Shown piece by piece: positions 12,223 through 24,671 of a DNA stretch of 64,000 nucleotides. The stretch spans positions 78,031,844-78,095,843 of the forward strand of contig OY744525.1 in the NCBI GenBank assembly GCA_963556195.1, given 5' to 3'. Both the position numbers and the translations under genes were made by a program. Origin of the DNA: Sepiola atlantica (lineage: Eukaryota > Mollusca > Cephalopoda > Sepiida > Sepiolidae). Position 1 is the first letter of the stretch; each line of letters opens with the position of its first letter. The notes beneath the pieces were generated by a model. That model did no database searches, was not told the DNA's origin, and worked only from the letters and a program-made list of their open reading frames with translations.

Positions 12223-12560
12223 TTTAGGGGGGGGGGGGGGATTTAGTAGTGACTGGACAAAAGCCCACCAACGAAAAAATTAATTCATTTAAAAAAAAAA
12301 ATTTTTTTAAATCTTTTTAGATTTCATTTTTAATAATTATGAATGTTTATCAGTAATTTTTTTTTCTTGAGAAAATGTTTTTATTTCCTTTTTAAACATT
12401 TTTCTGGTACTTTTTGAATACAGCATTCTAATGAAATTATTGGTGATTGTTTTCTTTTGTTTTTTTTCGCCAATTCGCAATTATAACTTTTTGTTGTGTA
12501 AGAAAATAAGGTATTATTAGAGTTCTGCACTCTATGCTAATTCACTCAAAAAGAAAAATA

Positions 12561-12740
12561 TGATTCTCCATTTTTTAGGCGATTACATGTAAAAAGCCTG
12601 AAAAACTTAGTGATGAAAATAAATAAAACAACAAAAAATCAGTTTCACATATAAATTTAATGTAAAATGATCACCTCTTTCGGCCCAGACAGCGTTTTAA
12701 GGACATGTAACCAATTTTGTTTGTTTTAAATCTTGGCCAT
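12561..12740 (+). repeat. Dispersed repeat DR1, copy 3
   Basis: Contains TTTTTTAGGCGATTACATGT and later ATATAAATTTAATGTAAAAT before a GATCACC stretch, in the same order as the copy at 22007. Confidence 0.65.
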
Positions 12741-12919
12741 GATAGTGTTCCGGATCAAACTTTAGTATAAAATATGTCATTGTTTAAAGTCATGAAAAAC
12801 ATGTCTCCTTCCTACTACTAACCCTAAGTCTGGGTGGTAATACAAAAAAAATAAACGATTATGTGTGGTTTTATGACTTTGCCTGTTGGACTTAGGGTTA
12901 GTGACAAAAAATTTAGTTA

Positions 12920-13070
12920 ACTGTCCTAAAAAGTTCGAACGGCCCAGAAATGGGGGTCATTTTATGTTAAATTTATATGCATAACTAACCTCTCACTCTT
13001 AATTCTAAAATAATTGCTTTTTTTTCAGTGTCTTTACACATAACCGCCTAAAAAAAATAGGATATCATTT
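12920..13070 (-). repeat. Dispersed repeat DR1, copy 4
   Basis: Reverse orientation: a GGCCCAGAAATGGGGGTCAT start, then ATTTTATGTTAAATTTATAT, and a far end complementary to the TAGGCGATTACATGT block. Confidence 0.6.
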
Positions 13071-14538
13071 TTTGGGGAGGGGGGAACTTTTAAATGTAGA
13101 TATAATTTTCTTTTTAATTTGACAAACTTCTAAATGTTTTCCCTTTATGTATTGTATCCAAAATTTTGAGAAACTCATTGGACATTTTTAACTATATTTT
13201 TCTCTTGTGCCATTTTTTCTATTTATCCACTTGTCATTATTACCGGTGTCATTTTTATCTAAATTCAGTGAAAATAGCTATTTTAGAGACAGTTTAGCAG
13301 TCATACGTTTTAAAATCTATATAAATTGAAAATTAATTCAATTAATTTCCGAGAGAAATAAGCATTAAGCTTTAAGAATTTCAAACAAAAAAATACAATA
13401 AAATATTAATTATTTCAGGATATATATGTGTTGACTGGAAAATGGCAAGGGTGGTCCTAGCAAAATAAAAAAAACTTGTTCCAAGCGTTTTCATACTCAA
13501 CTGTGAACGCTCTGAGAGGCGTGACATAGACATTTAGCAAATAGGTGTGAAAACAAATTTGAACATTTAAAAAAATTTAATAAGGGAATAGGTGTCAGTG
13601 AACTCTAGAATATTTACTTTGTTTACCATAATTTATCAATAAAAAAAAATTAAATTAGACTCGGAGAGTCAATGCTAAATCTTGGAATGATATTTCTAAC
13701 CTGTGATCCTGTGGCTCTTAGTCTTATGTTGTAAATACATAATTTTCTAATTAATAAATACATTGTGTTTATTTCATTTTTTATTGTCAAGAAAAAAATT
13801 AAAAGAATCGTTTTTAGAATCAGAAATAAGGCTCAAATTTTTCCAATTTCGATTACCCCCCTCCCCCCCCCACAAATTGCGATTTTTCCGATACCGATTA
13901 ACACTTATATATATATATATCCTGATATATATTTTTAAATACAAGAATCATTCTTCACTGTCTCTATTTACTTACTTCCCCAGGAGGGAAGAGTTAGACA
14001 CAAGGCCAATTTTTGATATGGGGAAAATTCAGCTCCTCAAAAAGGGGCACTCTGGATTGGGACAAAAATTTAAATTTCCTCAGTCGAGAAGGATTTCTCT
14101 TTCACTGACTTGGAACAGAAAAGATGAAGTGTAGTATCAAAACAAATACTACACTTTTCTTCTAGCCAAAATGCCAATAGTAATCTAAACATTTTGATAA
14201 ATCGTCTATATCAAATAATTTGATAAATGGATTTCATATGTTTAGATTCCATAATTCTATCATATTTCTGAAACTTGTACTACCTTAACCTCTACATGTG
14301 ATATATATGAAAGATAAGACTTAGATTTAAAAGTTCATCAACATGTAAAGATGAACTCTAGTATTAGTTTAAGACTATCAACTTACATTCTAGCTATTAT
14401 GTCTGACAATTGGTCAGAAAATAAATGTTTTTAAAGAATCATTTAATAATCTTGATCTGATTTTTGGTTAAAAATTATAAATTATAAAATTTCCTTAAAT
14501 GTTGTTTGATTGATAATTATTTTATTTTTCCATTCCAG

Positions 14539-14804
14539 AAGTTTACACTTCCCAGTATTGCAATTCTCCATCAAAACGAAGTGGGCAGCCAAGTCAAGAG
14601 ACAGAGATGAGGCCATTAGGACAGACTGTCAACTACCCAAGTGATACAACCATTGTGGCCAGGGGATTCTATACACCAAGCCTTTCACAAAACAGTGACA
14701 ACAAAGATTCTGTGACAGAGGATAGTAACTCTTCTGATATAAGTCAGCAGTCATCAGGAAATATTTATAGAAATCCTAGGCCTTTACCTCCTGTTCCCAA
14801 GTAA
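14539..14804 (+). CDS. Protocadherin gene B, terminal exon
   Basis: A 266-nt terminal exon after a CCATTCCAG acceptor, entered in phase 1 (split Glu codon) and ending NIYRNPRPLPPVPK then TAA. It carries the tail motifs QYCNSPSK, NYPSD, the acidic TEDSNSSD stretch and the C-terminal SH3-ligand-like proline motif. An AATAAA signal lies at 14896-14901, about 90 nt past the stop. The exon is nearly identical to those of the neighbouring genes, while the upstream intron end is clearly similar only to gene F. Confidence 0.92.
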
Positions 14805-15506
14805 TTTTTTTAATATATGTAATAAGTTAATTTATAGTTTAAAGATATCTAAAAAAAAACACTCAATTTAAAGAAATTTGTTTTTGTCTTATTTTAATAA
14901 ACTTTATATAATATTCGATTATCATTTTTAATGAAAATTTGGACACAAAATTTCTTTCCGAAAACTAAGATTTAAAAAATGATTAATTCTATTTTTTTTT
15001 TAATTATCTTAACATGAACAAATTTAATGACTCTGATATTTATTTAAGAAATGTAGTAGTTAAAAAACAACCAGTTATGTATTAGTATAAAAAGCTATAT
15101 GACACAATTTTAAGAAATATCTAAATCAAATATATTATTATGAAAATTGATGTTACCTTGATGTTTGCCTCCTTTATATTGCAAAAATATTTTTGCTTAC
15201 ATAATTATACACCTTGTAAATATCAATGATTTTCTATAGTTACGTACAATGGTCCGAATTTGATTGGATGACAACAAAAGACTTTTAAAAAACAGCAGAG
15301 ATGGAAAGAAGAACAAAGACGAATTCTATAAGTAATGATGAAAAATTGTCAACATTATTTTTTAAATTATGATTTTTTTTCATTAATAATTATATCAGCA
15401 TTTACATTTTTAACAACATACATTTATTGTAACCCTTTGTTAAAAAAAATGTTTAATATAAAATATTTGTGAAAGTCAGTGAGAAAGACGTGAGTTCATA
15501 CAAAGC
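14805..15506. other. Intergenic, gene B to gene C
   Basis: About 0.7 kb AT-rich. It contains the gene B 3' UTR and poly(A) signal at 14896-14901. Nothing else recognised. Confidence 0.6.
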
Positions 15507-15512
15507 TTGTCA

Positions 15513-15663
15513 GCCATTACACACACTGTATGCTCACTAGGACTGCTGTATTATTTTCCTCATCAACTAAAGAAAGGAAATGATATTCAAAATAACAAAA
15601 CGAACTGAAATAAAGATATAAATTATCTCTGAATTTATATTTACAGTGAACTTAAGAACAAAG
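15513..15663 (+). promoter_or_regulatory. Gene C conserved promoter/leader block and 5' UTR exon
   Basis: The 36-bp block at 15513-15548 (GCCATT, spacer, CACTAGGACTGCTG) aligns gaplessly with the other genes and is followed by ACTAAAGAAAGG. The likely non-coding exon ends at CAAAG|GTAAGT (15663/15664), a strong donor, and would join the acceptor at 16277. The transcription start is not determined. Confidence 0.7.
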
Positions 15664-16277
15664 GTAAGTTCAAATATTTTTATAATTACCTGTTTATTTG
15701 GTTATATTGTAAATATCTAAGACCCAAATTCATGCAGAAAGAAAGAGACAATTCCTCTTTGTAATTTGTGACAGATACGAGATATTCTTTTTTTTCTGCT
15801 GCTCTTATTTATTGGAAAAACTGTGTTAATTAAGTATTTAGTAACAAATACAAATTTGTTATTAATTATTTGAACAAATATAATAATTTAGAAAAAATAT
15901 ATAAATCTTAATAAAAAGAATAATCAAAAATTTAATGGATATACAGTTTATATTATCAGTAAGATATTTTTTTTAAGAAGCTCATAAAAAATTTGAAATC
16001 TGTAATTTTACTTAAATAAAATATGCTATTTTAATTTTTCAAGTAAGAAATAGAATATTAAAACATTGTAAAAAGAAAATGGCATCTACAGCGTAGCTTG
16101 AAATGAAAATAATATTCATGTATACACAAAGGTTTTTTTATTTTTACAAAACAAGAAATAAACAATCGTTGGAAGGAAATTAGTCATTTTTGTATATTTA
16201 TAGAATACAAATTAATAACAATATTAGTATCTAACATCAATAAATCAAAATCAATAATTTTTATGTTTATTTTTCAG
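15664..16277 (+). other. Gene C 5' UTR intron
   Basis: AT-rich intron from GTAAGT to the TTTTTCAG acceptor ending at 16277. Nothing else seen. Confidence 0.6.
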
Positions 16278-16307
16278 AACATATATCGACAAATATTAAA
16301 ATTTCTG

Positions 16308-18746
16308 ATGAATATGTTGCTCCAAGCAAATATTCTATTATACTTAATTCAAGTCTGTCAGAGTATAGATCTTACACTGACAGTTGAAGAAGGGAAAAGT
16401 CCTGGCACTTACCTCGGAGACATTGCTGCTGATTCTAATGTGATGGATGATGTGGCCATACAAGATCACAATCTCATTGCATTCAGTCTTATGGAACAAG
16501 ATGGTGCAAACAACTCTCCATTATTCCGAATTTCTAAAAAAACAGGAAAACTCTATACAGCACAGACATTGGATGCTGAGTCATTGTGTACATTTAATAA
16601 GGAATGTTTTGTGATGGTTGATGTTGCTGTACAAAGAGAAAATACAATTAGCAGAATTTTAGAAATCAAAGTAATAATTGAGGATGTAAATGATCATCAA
16701 CCAGAATTTCCTGATAAACAAGTAAACATTGAATTTGCTGAAGATACAGCTAACGGAAAGAAGGTATCTATCCCAAATGCGATTGACAAAGATGTTGGAG
16801 TTATTAATTCACAGATAACATATAAACTCAGTAAAAATAAAAATGAACCATTTACACTATTTATTTTCAAAAAAGTTGATGGAACTTCTGATTTGAGTAT
16901 TACTCTAGAAGAACGACTTGACAGAGAAATCAAAGATTCTTACTTAATTAAAGTAATTGCAAAAGATGGTGGGAAACCATCTAAGGAAAGCATTTTACTT
17001 ATTCATATTTCAGTCACAGACATCAATGATAACATACCCATCTTTTCTCAAAATGTCTACAATGTTTCTATCAAAAACAAACCAAGTGAAACTTCTTCTA
17101 TTGCAACTTTATCTGCCACAGATTTAGATTCTGGTAAAAATGGAAGAGTCACTTATCATTTCAGTACAAAAACAACTGATGTTGCTAAAAGTCATTTTGA
17201 ACTCAATGAACAAACTGGACAGATTTTCTTAGAAAAGAAATTTACTTCAAATAATATACATCATTTATATGTTGAAGCTAAAGATGGGGGAAATCCACCA
17301 CTTGAGTCTCTTGCTATGGTTATTGTTAATGTCATTAACCAACAAAATAATCCTCCAATCATTCATCTGAAGTTCTTGTCAGCATCAGGAAAAGATTCAA
17401 CATCAGTTTCTGAAGGAATCAAAATTGGCAGTTCCATTGCATATATAAAAGTGACTGATCATGATGTTGGACAAAATGGAGAAGTGAGTTGCAATCTGCA
17501 TTATGATAAATTTAAACTACAAAGTCTGGACACTAAGAAATACCAAGTAATTGTGAAAAAAGCATTGGATAGAGAAAGAGAGGCAAAGCATGAAATTATC
17601 ATCAGCTGTCAAGATAAAGGATCTCCTCCACTGCAAAGTAAGAGTAAGTTCTCTATCAAAGTGACCGATGTGAATGATGTAAGGCCACAGTTCTCTATGG
17701 AGACATTTAAGTTCTTGATTGAAGAGAATGAGAAGTCAAGATTTTCTGTTGGCTTCATCAATGCAACAGACCCAGACCTGGGAGTTGGAGGGAAACTCAC
17801 CTATTCTCTGCTCACAAATAACAAACAGTTTTTACCTTTCAAAATCAAAGATGATGGCATGATTTCAGCCATTATGTCACTGGATCATGAGTTTCAAAAC
17901 ATTTACAAGTTTCAAGTATTTGTGAAAGATAATGGAATCCCATCTCTCAATAATACAGTCAACGTCATTGTTGAAGTGACTGATAAAAATGATAATGCCC
18001 CGTATTTTACATTTCCCAGTGTCAATCCTTATAACATGGATGTTGTATATTACCGGCATCATTCAAAGAACATCACTTGTGTAAAGGCAGCTGATGGAGA
18101 TAGTCAAGAGAATGCATTTCTAAAATATGAAATAATCAGAGGCAATGACAAGCAGATGTTCACCATCAACCAGTACACTGGTTTGTTAACTTTCAATCGG
18201 GTGCTTGCACAGCAAGATGCTGGTTCCTATGAGCTAGTGTTTGTTGTCAAGGATAGTGGTAGTCCAGTTCTATCAGCAACAACTAGTATGTTTTTCACTG
18301 TCACTGTAAGCAACAAGACATCAGAAATGCTAAGTGCCGTTCATACAATCACTGAAGATAAAGTTGATCTTACATCAGTGATTATTATTACGGTTGTAGC
18401 AGTGACCGTAGCAGTGATCATTACTGCTTCAATTTCGGTATGTATCATTCGCTGTAATGATCAAAGAAATGTGACATATGCTCATGCAATGGCACCAGCT
18501 AATGCGGGTGTTGTTGGTCCAAGTGGCAGATATATGAGTGATCAGAGACATTTGATGTGTCCTTCAAAGCAGGGAATATCTTGGCCAACTGCTGTCAATG
18601 TAAACAAAAGTCAAACAGATAAAATAAGAAGTGCACATATAAATCAAACCAGCAGAGAATCTCATCCTGCAGAAAAACTTCCCGGTCATCAACAAAGATC
18701 AGCTTCTTTACAACAGCAGCAAACATCATTAATTCATCAATCTGAG
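16308..18746 (+). CDS. Protocadherin gene C, large exon: signal peptide, EC1-EC6, transmembrane, proximal tail
   Basis: 813 codons in one exon. The open frame reaches back to an ATG at 16263, but the TTTTTCAG acceptor ending 16277 lies inside that stretch, so the first exonic start is ATG 16308 (MNMLLQANILLYLIQ), giving a 19-residue signal peptide before IDLTLTVEEG. EC1-EC6, the cysteine loop, the degenerate EC3-EC4 linker and the helix occur as in gene B. EC2 (NIEFAEDTANGKKV onward) is almost the same as that of gene E, with one or two residue differences, whereas the second half of EC3 is two residues shorter than in B and closer to gene D. The exon ends GAG|GTAGGT, phase 0. The spliced protein is 956 residues. 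Its tail ends HQSE at this exon, a subtype shared with E. Confidence 0.94.
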
Positions 18747-19599
18747 GTAGGTTCTCATTCTTTTTAATAAAATAGACTTTTTTTAGTTAAATTAAAGCAA
18801 TTTAAATATCGTATGACATGAACATTTTACTTATTTGTTTACAAAGATTCATTTTTATTTTTTCTAATCTATATGAAATAATTTCTTATGCAAATTTAGT
18901 TATTTATTTAAAACTTTATTTTAAAGAATTTTTTTTATTATTCTAAATGTATACAACTTTTTTTATTTCATAAAATAAACATTGCCTAATGTTTTATTGG
19001 AATGATTATTGTCTGTTACAAATAGTAATATTATGTTTGGGAAGTTTTGAGGTGAGGATCGATTATTTGTATTCTGTGGATTACTATTCTCATCTTGGTT
19101 GCTATATTCACAACGTTTTCGAGGTCAACAAAGATTCCTAAGTTCCACTAGAAGGTTCCCATATTCGAAAAGATGCACCTGAGAATGGATAAATTAAACG
19201 TTTGTTGCCCAGTTGATTAGAAACATAGACCCTACATTAATACTTTTGATTTAAAGTGGAAGTTACTTTATTCTTCATATTTAAGTATTTTAATAGCATG
19301 GCTTAAAAATTCAACTAGATTATATTGCTATTGTTGTGTTATTCTAACAAATACATATGCAAAAAGAAATAAAATATACTTTTAAAAGCCTTACAAATTT
19401 TAGAACTTTTTCTGAATTTTTGTTTTATATAAACAGTTTTCTATTTTTTATGATAGCTTTTGTATATGAAATTCACATAAGATATAATCTATACTTTCAC
19501 TAATTTTTAAATAAATATTCTCAATTATGACTTTATGATAAATATATTTATTTAATACTGAGATGTTATCTCTTATATAATGTTTTTGTTTAATTACAG
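18747..19599 (+). other. Gene C intron after large exon
   Basis: 0.85-kb AT-rich intron. About 19030-19200 carries a copy of a dispersed repeat (ACTATTCTCATCTTGG and a later CACCTGA stretch) also seen near 35820-36345. Confidence 0.6.
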
Positions 19600-19765
19600 G
19601 AACATGTTCAGGATGATGTCATTCTTCCAACAAGCCCTCAAAATAAACCATATCCATTCAGTTCCCCAGAATACTTCAACCATCCGTCACCAAAGCAGCC
19701 CCACATTAACAATGGACAAAATAGGATTAAAAGAAACACAGAGCAAACTGAAGAAAAAAATCATG
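19600..19765 (+). CDS. Protocadherin gene C, small cytoplasmic tail exon
   Basis: A 166-nt exon, acceptor TAATTACAG, donor ATG|GTTAGT at 19766, phase 0 in and phase 1 out. The peptide starts EHVQDDVILPTSPQNK and holds SPEYFNHPSPK, the conserved Tyr-x-Asn/Ser-Pro-Lys core. VILP and a following NK are also present in gene A (VILPNSSKNK), suggesting A and C tails are related. The remainder is hydrophilic and without a recognisable domain. Confidence 0.87.
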
Positions 19766-21049
19766 GTTAGTAAAAGCATTTTTCATATCAATTAATGATA
19801 TTAATTGTCATCTTATATATAAAGTTAAGACGTTTTTACCCCTGTACCTTTGATGCCAATAAGAATATAACCACATGCATCATAGACTACTAAACTCACC
19901 ATTATTCAGCTTATTCACTTGCGCGTGTTTGAAGAAATTTATGATTATTTCCACCATCTAACAATAAATATTACTTTTAGACCGCCATCACAGACTCTTA
20001 CAAAAACATACTCCAAACAAATGGTAGCAAACAGTTTTCTCTCGAACATTTTCCTACTCCCACCTTCCCACTTAGCGCTGGTAAATAAATTACATCAGAT
20101 AATTTATACAATGATCACCATAATTGTTTCATTTCATTCTTCTAACAATTTCATACATAATATACCAGATTCATAAATCAAATGACAAACCCTCCCTAAT
20201 ATCCTTGCTAATTCCAGAATATCGGATTACATAAAATTATTTACTGTCCTTCGTTACTTATAACTATTAACAATACACTTCAATTCATTCCGTAATATAA
20301 GCATTAAATAAATGAATGGATTCATTTCTACTGTACATCGATTCAAAATGGCGTCACGTACCTATCAATCTCATCAAGTAAATCCATTTCAGTTACGAAT
20401 CTTCCATTGTTACACGTATACTTCCTTCTTCATCTTATACATTTTGCCATAAACACTTAGAAATTTAGATACATAACACTTTTAAGGCTTCTAACTCAAT
20501 TTAAAACAAAACACAGCGTAAAAGGAACAGAGGTCTTTGTCTAAAAAACATCCAATTGCTCATAGATAGCTTATGGAGGCCCATAATATCTTTTTTACAC
20601 GACGTTGTCAGTAATAATTCACACACAACACAGGTAAACTTTTCCGATTTTGACCATCCATACTTATCGAACATTACTCAAAAAATCGCAAATCCTCAGA
20701 ATTTATTTTTTTCATGAAAATATTATTGTTATTACTTTTTTTTCCTATGCTTCTTTTCCTTTACAATTATCGAAAACAACGCTATTTTGCGGAATTCTAA
20801 TTCTACTTGATACGGCTTCCACTGAGCACATAATTTATTTTCTTTTTATTTAAACTTTTATCATTTATAAACATCTGCTCTCTATGTCTGGACCCTCTCA
20901 TTTTTTACTTATTACAATAAAAAAACGATGAATTTAATTCAGTTTATTTTTATTTATTCATTTCTATTTTTCAAAATATACTTAATCTTAATTGTAGCAT
21001 CTGTTACTTAATCTCTTCTCTTCTCGGTCAGTAAAGGCGAAATTTATGA

Positions 21050-21145
21050 GATAGGGACAGAGAGGAAGGGACAGAGAGGAAGGGAGAGAGAGAGGAAGGG
21101 AGAGAGAGAGGAAGGGAGAGAGAGTGAGAAAGAACGAGAGAGTTA
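21050..21145. repeat. Purine-rich minisatellite
   Basis: Repeats of AGAGAGAGGAAGGG-type units, degenerate at both ends. Confidence 0.85.
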
Positions 21146-22006
21146 CACATGAAAACATAAAATTTGAACTTCTCAGGTTTTTTTTATAGACGCAAGTACA
21201 TTTTTACATCTACATGTTACATTTTTGATAGGACAGTTTTCTTAAAGCAGGAGACAATTTGGCAACAAATGTCTTCAAATGCGCCAGTGAGTCTATAGAT
21301 GTCTTTGAAGTCATTTTTTTAAAGATTTGAACTTTTTTGTATTTATGACAAGGATGTTTATTGCTGATTGAATAAATAAGCCAATTTTTCTTTTAATTTA
21401 CAGACAATATATTTTTGTACTCAATTTTACTGCTATCATCATCATTATTATTATTATTATTTAAAGAAAGGTATTAAAAAAATCTTTAAAGATAATAATA
21501 ACTAAAGAAATGTTTGTTGTCATAACAATTAATTAAATACATCTGTTTTGAAGCCATTTGACCCCTACCCATTATATATTATTCCCCACCCCAACGAAAT
21601 AATACCACATATCACTATAATTCTTGAAAATAGAACTGTGTTTTTGTCTGCTGTTCAAAGTGTAGTATCTTCACAAGTGTTTCCTCTCCTGCTACACCGA
21701 CAAAAATATTTTTTTGACCCAAAACTGTAAGTTAACTAAAATTTTACAATACATCTATCAACATCTTTTAAATGCCTATCTGTATATTGGTAAAGTTTAT
21801 ACTTTCGACGCCGTAAAATATTTTCAACTGATTTTTTTATAAATTCATATTATTTTGTGATGTGTTCCTTTTTACGATAAAACCGAGACTTTTAAAAAAA
21901 ATGCATTTCTTTTATTTGTTCTAACATTGTTTTTAACAAGAAAACTTGGTATTAGTGGATCATTTAGTTTAATCTATCGTATTTTAATTTTAGCCAAAAC
22001 AAAAAT

Positions 22007-22195
22007 GAGATTCTACTTTTTTTTAGGCGATTACATGTAAACAGCCTGGAGAAAATATCCGCAAAAAAGGAATAAAAAAAACAAACAATATTTTAGAGTA
22101 TAGTGTGGGGGATCACTTTCCTATATAAATTTAACGTAAAATGATCAACCACTTCCAGACCAGATAGCGTAGGAAATAACGTGTAACCAATTTTT
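22007..22195 (+). repeat. Dispersed repeat DR1, copy 5
   Basis: The best-preserved forward copy: TTTTTTTAGGCGATTACATG, later CTATATAAATTTAACGTAAA, then CACTTCCAGACCAGATAGCG. The same order of blocks is seen at 12561 and 38979. Confidence 0.7.
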
Positions 22196-23089
22196 AATAA
22201 TGAGAGTGCATTAAGATTAAAGTTTTATATTATAAATCTTAACTTCTTTAAATATAAACTTTTCAAATAGTATTCTTTAAAGTCCTCCTTCATGTAAATA
22301 AAAAAAATAACATTCATTTTTCTAGTTATGCGAAAATAACATTCTACATTCATTACAAGATTAACTTAACATTTTTAAATATTCTTGACCCGATATTTTT
22401 AACTCCCAAGGTCTAGGCCAGATATTTTGTATGAAATTTTAAGACATTAAATGGATCTCGAAATTGTTTATTGACAATTTATTGATATTTTTTGGCAAAC
22501 TTATGAAAAAAATTTTTTTATTCAATCTTTAAAAAATAAACTTCATTGGGTTTATTTTCACCCCAAATTGTACTATTGAAAAAAAAATGGATAAATCGAT
22601 TTGTTTGAAAGTACTTGCACGTTTCTTTGTGGTAAATAATAATATACATTATATATTATAGTTATGTTCATAAAACAAACAAATATTAAATAACAACATG
22701 ACGATTAATGTTGCCCTGGCTGTCTCTCCTCTCCCAGAGAAATGTTTTCTTAAAAAAAGAAAATAATCACTAATAATGTTTAAAAGTAAAACTTTATTTA
22801 CTTAAAACAAATCTAAATTACCTTCCAAAATAAATAGAAAAAATATCAGGTCAAATTTTCCTCCCCTGAAAAAATAGGTTGTTAATGTAATGAAAATTGT
22901 TTTAAAATACTTCAGGGATTTTTCTATTTCTATTTTATACCTCAGTAAACGAAAATTTACGTATAATCCTATGCTTCGTCCGACATGTTCTACTATAACC
23001 CTTAGCACATCTAAAAATATTAGTGAGATTTTGTCAAATATTATCTTATGGTCTTACACTTAAAGTGACATTCCCACCAATATTGACGA

Positions 23090-23330
23090 GATCTTTTGAC
23101 GCTCGCCCATATTCTTCGACCACTCATTGGCAGAATAGAACGTTTATGAAAGAAGGTACATTTTCATTATGGAGCGCTGAAAAAGAGCCGCCCCTTTTTT
23201 ATAAGAGTTTGAGCTGGAGCGGCTCCTTTTTGAAAATGGGGAGCGTGAGAGGAGCTAGCTCCAATTTTGGGCATTGGAGTAGGAGCGGGAGCAGCTCCAA
23301 AAGTAGTGGAGCGCATAAAGCCCTGTATAA
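23090..23330. repeat. GGAGC-rich dispersed repeat, possible hAT end
   Basis: Locally GC-richer sequence with repeated GGAGCGGCTCC-like and GGAGCGGGAGCAGCTCC-like stretches, ending GCATAAAGCCCTG. Such GGAGC repeats and a CCCTG end resemble sub-terminal regions of hAT transposons. No matching left end or target duplication was found, so the class is uncertain. Confidence 0.35.
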
Positions 23331-24405
23331 AGGTTAATTTACTTAATCTCTTCTCGGTCAGTGAAGGAGAAATCTTTCTAGACTACAGCAATTTTTTTTT
23401 TGATTACTTTTCGTCTATTTAACTATTTGTCAATTTTACAATTCATTTCTACTTTTTTTTGTTATTTTAATTTTTTTTCTAAGTGTTATAATACTATACT
23501 TATTCTTTTCTATGTGAGTGAACAAAAAAATCCTTCTAGACTGCGGAAATTTTTTTTTTCCCCACAGGAAATATATTTTCAACACATTAAAAACCACCAT
23601 TGTTTATTAATTTTGGTAAATTCAATCTCCAACCAAAATGGGCACTCAAGATTGGGATAACAATTGCCTCAATCCAGAAAGATTTTCCTTTCACTGACCT
23701 TGGTAAGCTTCATGCATTTTTTGGATCACTTTTACTTATTCTTTTTTCGGGGGGGGGGGGGAGTTACTTTTACTTACAATCGTAGTGGGAAGCATGACAC
23801 AAAACATAGAAAAATCTATTTTGTTTGATTCAAAACATGTATAAATCTCATTTTACTCACCTAAAGTACTTTCAGGGTCCTTTTCAACTTCTTTTTAAAG
23901 AATTAATACTCTAATACTTATATATCTCTCCTGTGCAACGTTGGGGCACGGTCTTGCAAGTTTGTTATAAAATAAAATTATGTGATTAAATATATATAAC
24001 ATCAAGTTTAAATTTACCATAGTTGCACTATTAAATTCATCTATGAGTATGATAAAATTAAACTTACATAAGATATAATTTAAAAAAAAAATAGCCGTAC
24101 AATTTATGATTGTGATAAACTATATACTACTAAAACTATGATGATGTCAACATTCCCACTTTATCTGTATATGAATGTTTTAGAAGGGTGGCGAATAACG
24201 TAAATAAAAGATGAATGATAAGAGTAGTTTAATTATGAAAATAATAAACAGAGAGAGAGAGAGAGAGATTTGTTATGATACCAGAAGAGAATTTCATACA
24301 TATTTGGAAATTCCAAAAGGTTATCATAAATATTTAATAATATATGTAATAATTATTGACCCAATGTGTAACGGAAGTACATTTTGTTAATCAATTTTTT
24401 GACAG

Positions 24406-24671
24406 ATTCGTATATGGTCCAGTATTGCAATTCTCCATCAAAACAAAGTGGACAGCCATCACAAGAGACAGAGATGAGGCCATTGGGACAGACTGTCAAC
24501 TACCCAAGTGATACAACCATTGTGGCAAGGGGATTCTATACACCAACTCTTTCACAAAACAATGACAACAAAGACTCTGTGACAGAGGATAGTAACTCTT
24601 CTGATATAAGTCAGCAATCAACAGGAAATATTTATAGAAATCCAAGACCTTTGCCTCCAGTACCTAATTAA
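24406..24671 (+). CDS. Protocadherin gene C, terminal exon
   Basis: A 266-nt terminal exon after a TTTGACAG acceptor, entered in phase 1 (split Asp codon rather than Glu). It begins DSYMVQYCNSPSK, so the usual YTS is changed to YMV, then follows the common sequence to NIYRNPRPLPPVPN and TAA. An AATAAA signal at 24704-24709 is only about 33 nt past the stop. It keeps both Tyr-x-Asn motifs and the proline-rich C-terminus. Confidence 0.92.

Larger units (their letters stand above)
9277..14538 (+). other. Gene B last intron (repeat-rich)
   Basis: A 5.3-kb intron. Its two ends (about 9277-9850 and 14190-14538) align with the two ends of the gene F intron at 55288-56876. The middle is filled with microsatellites, AT-rich low-complexity DNA (about 10560-11420) and four copies of a dispersed repeat. 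An ORF at 13763-14134 is not credible as a gene. Confidence 0.7.
19766..24405 (+). other. Gene C last intron
   Basis: A 4.6-kb intron with a purine-rich minisatellite (about 21050-21145), a DR1 copy, a GGAGC-rich repeat (about 23090-23330), a G run near 23750-23762 and a short GA run at 24249-24268. A stretch near 21005 resembles one near 23340 (CTTCTCGGTCAGT), and 23636-23705 resembles 14040-14115: further low-copy dispersed repeats. The small ORFs here look like chance. Confidence 0.65.

Noticed and set aside
13763..14134. 123-residue ORF in the gene B intron
   Set aside because: It crosses low-complexity C and TA runs and a dispersed-repeat piece also present at 23636-23705; no domain, no splice context.
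16263..16307. Upstream in-frame ATG for gene C at 16263 (and a similar one at 42007 for gene E)
   Set aside because: A strong splice acceptor (TTTTTCAG ending 16277; ATTTTTTCAG ending 42064) lies between it and the first signal-peptide codon, and the downstream ATGs give normal signal peptides like those of the other copies.
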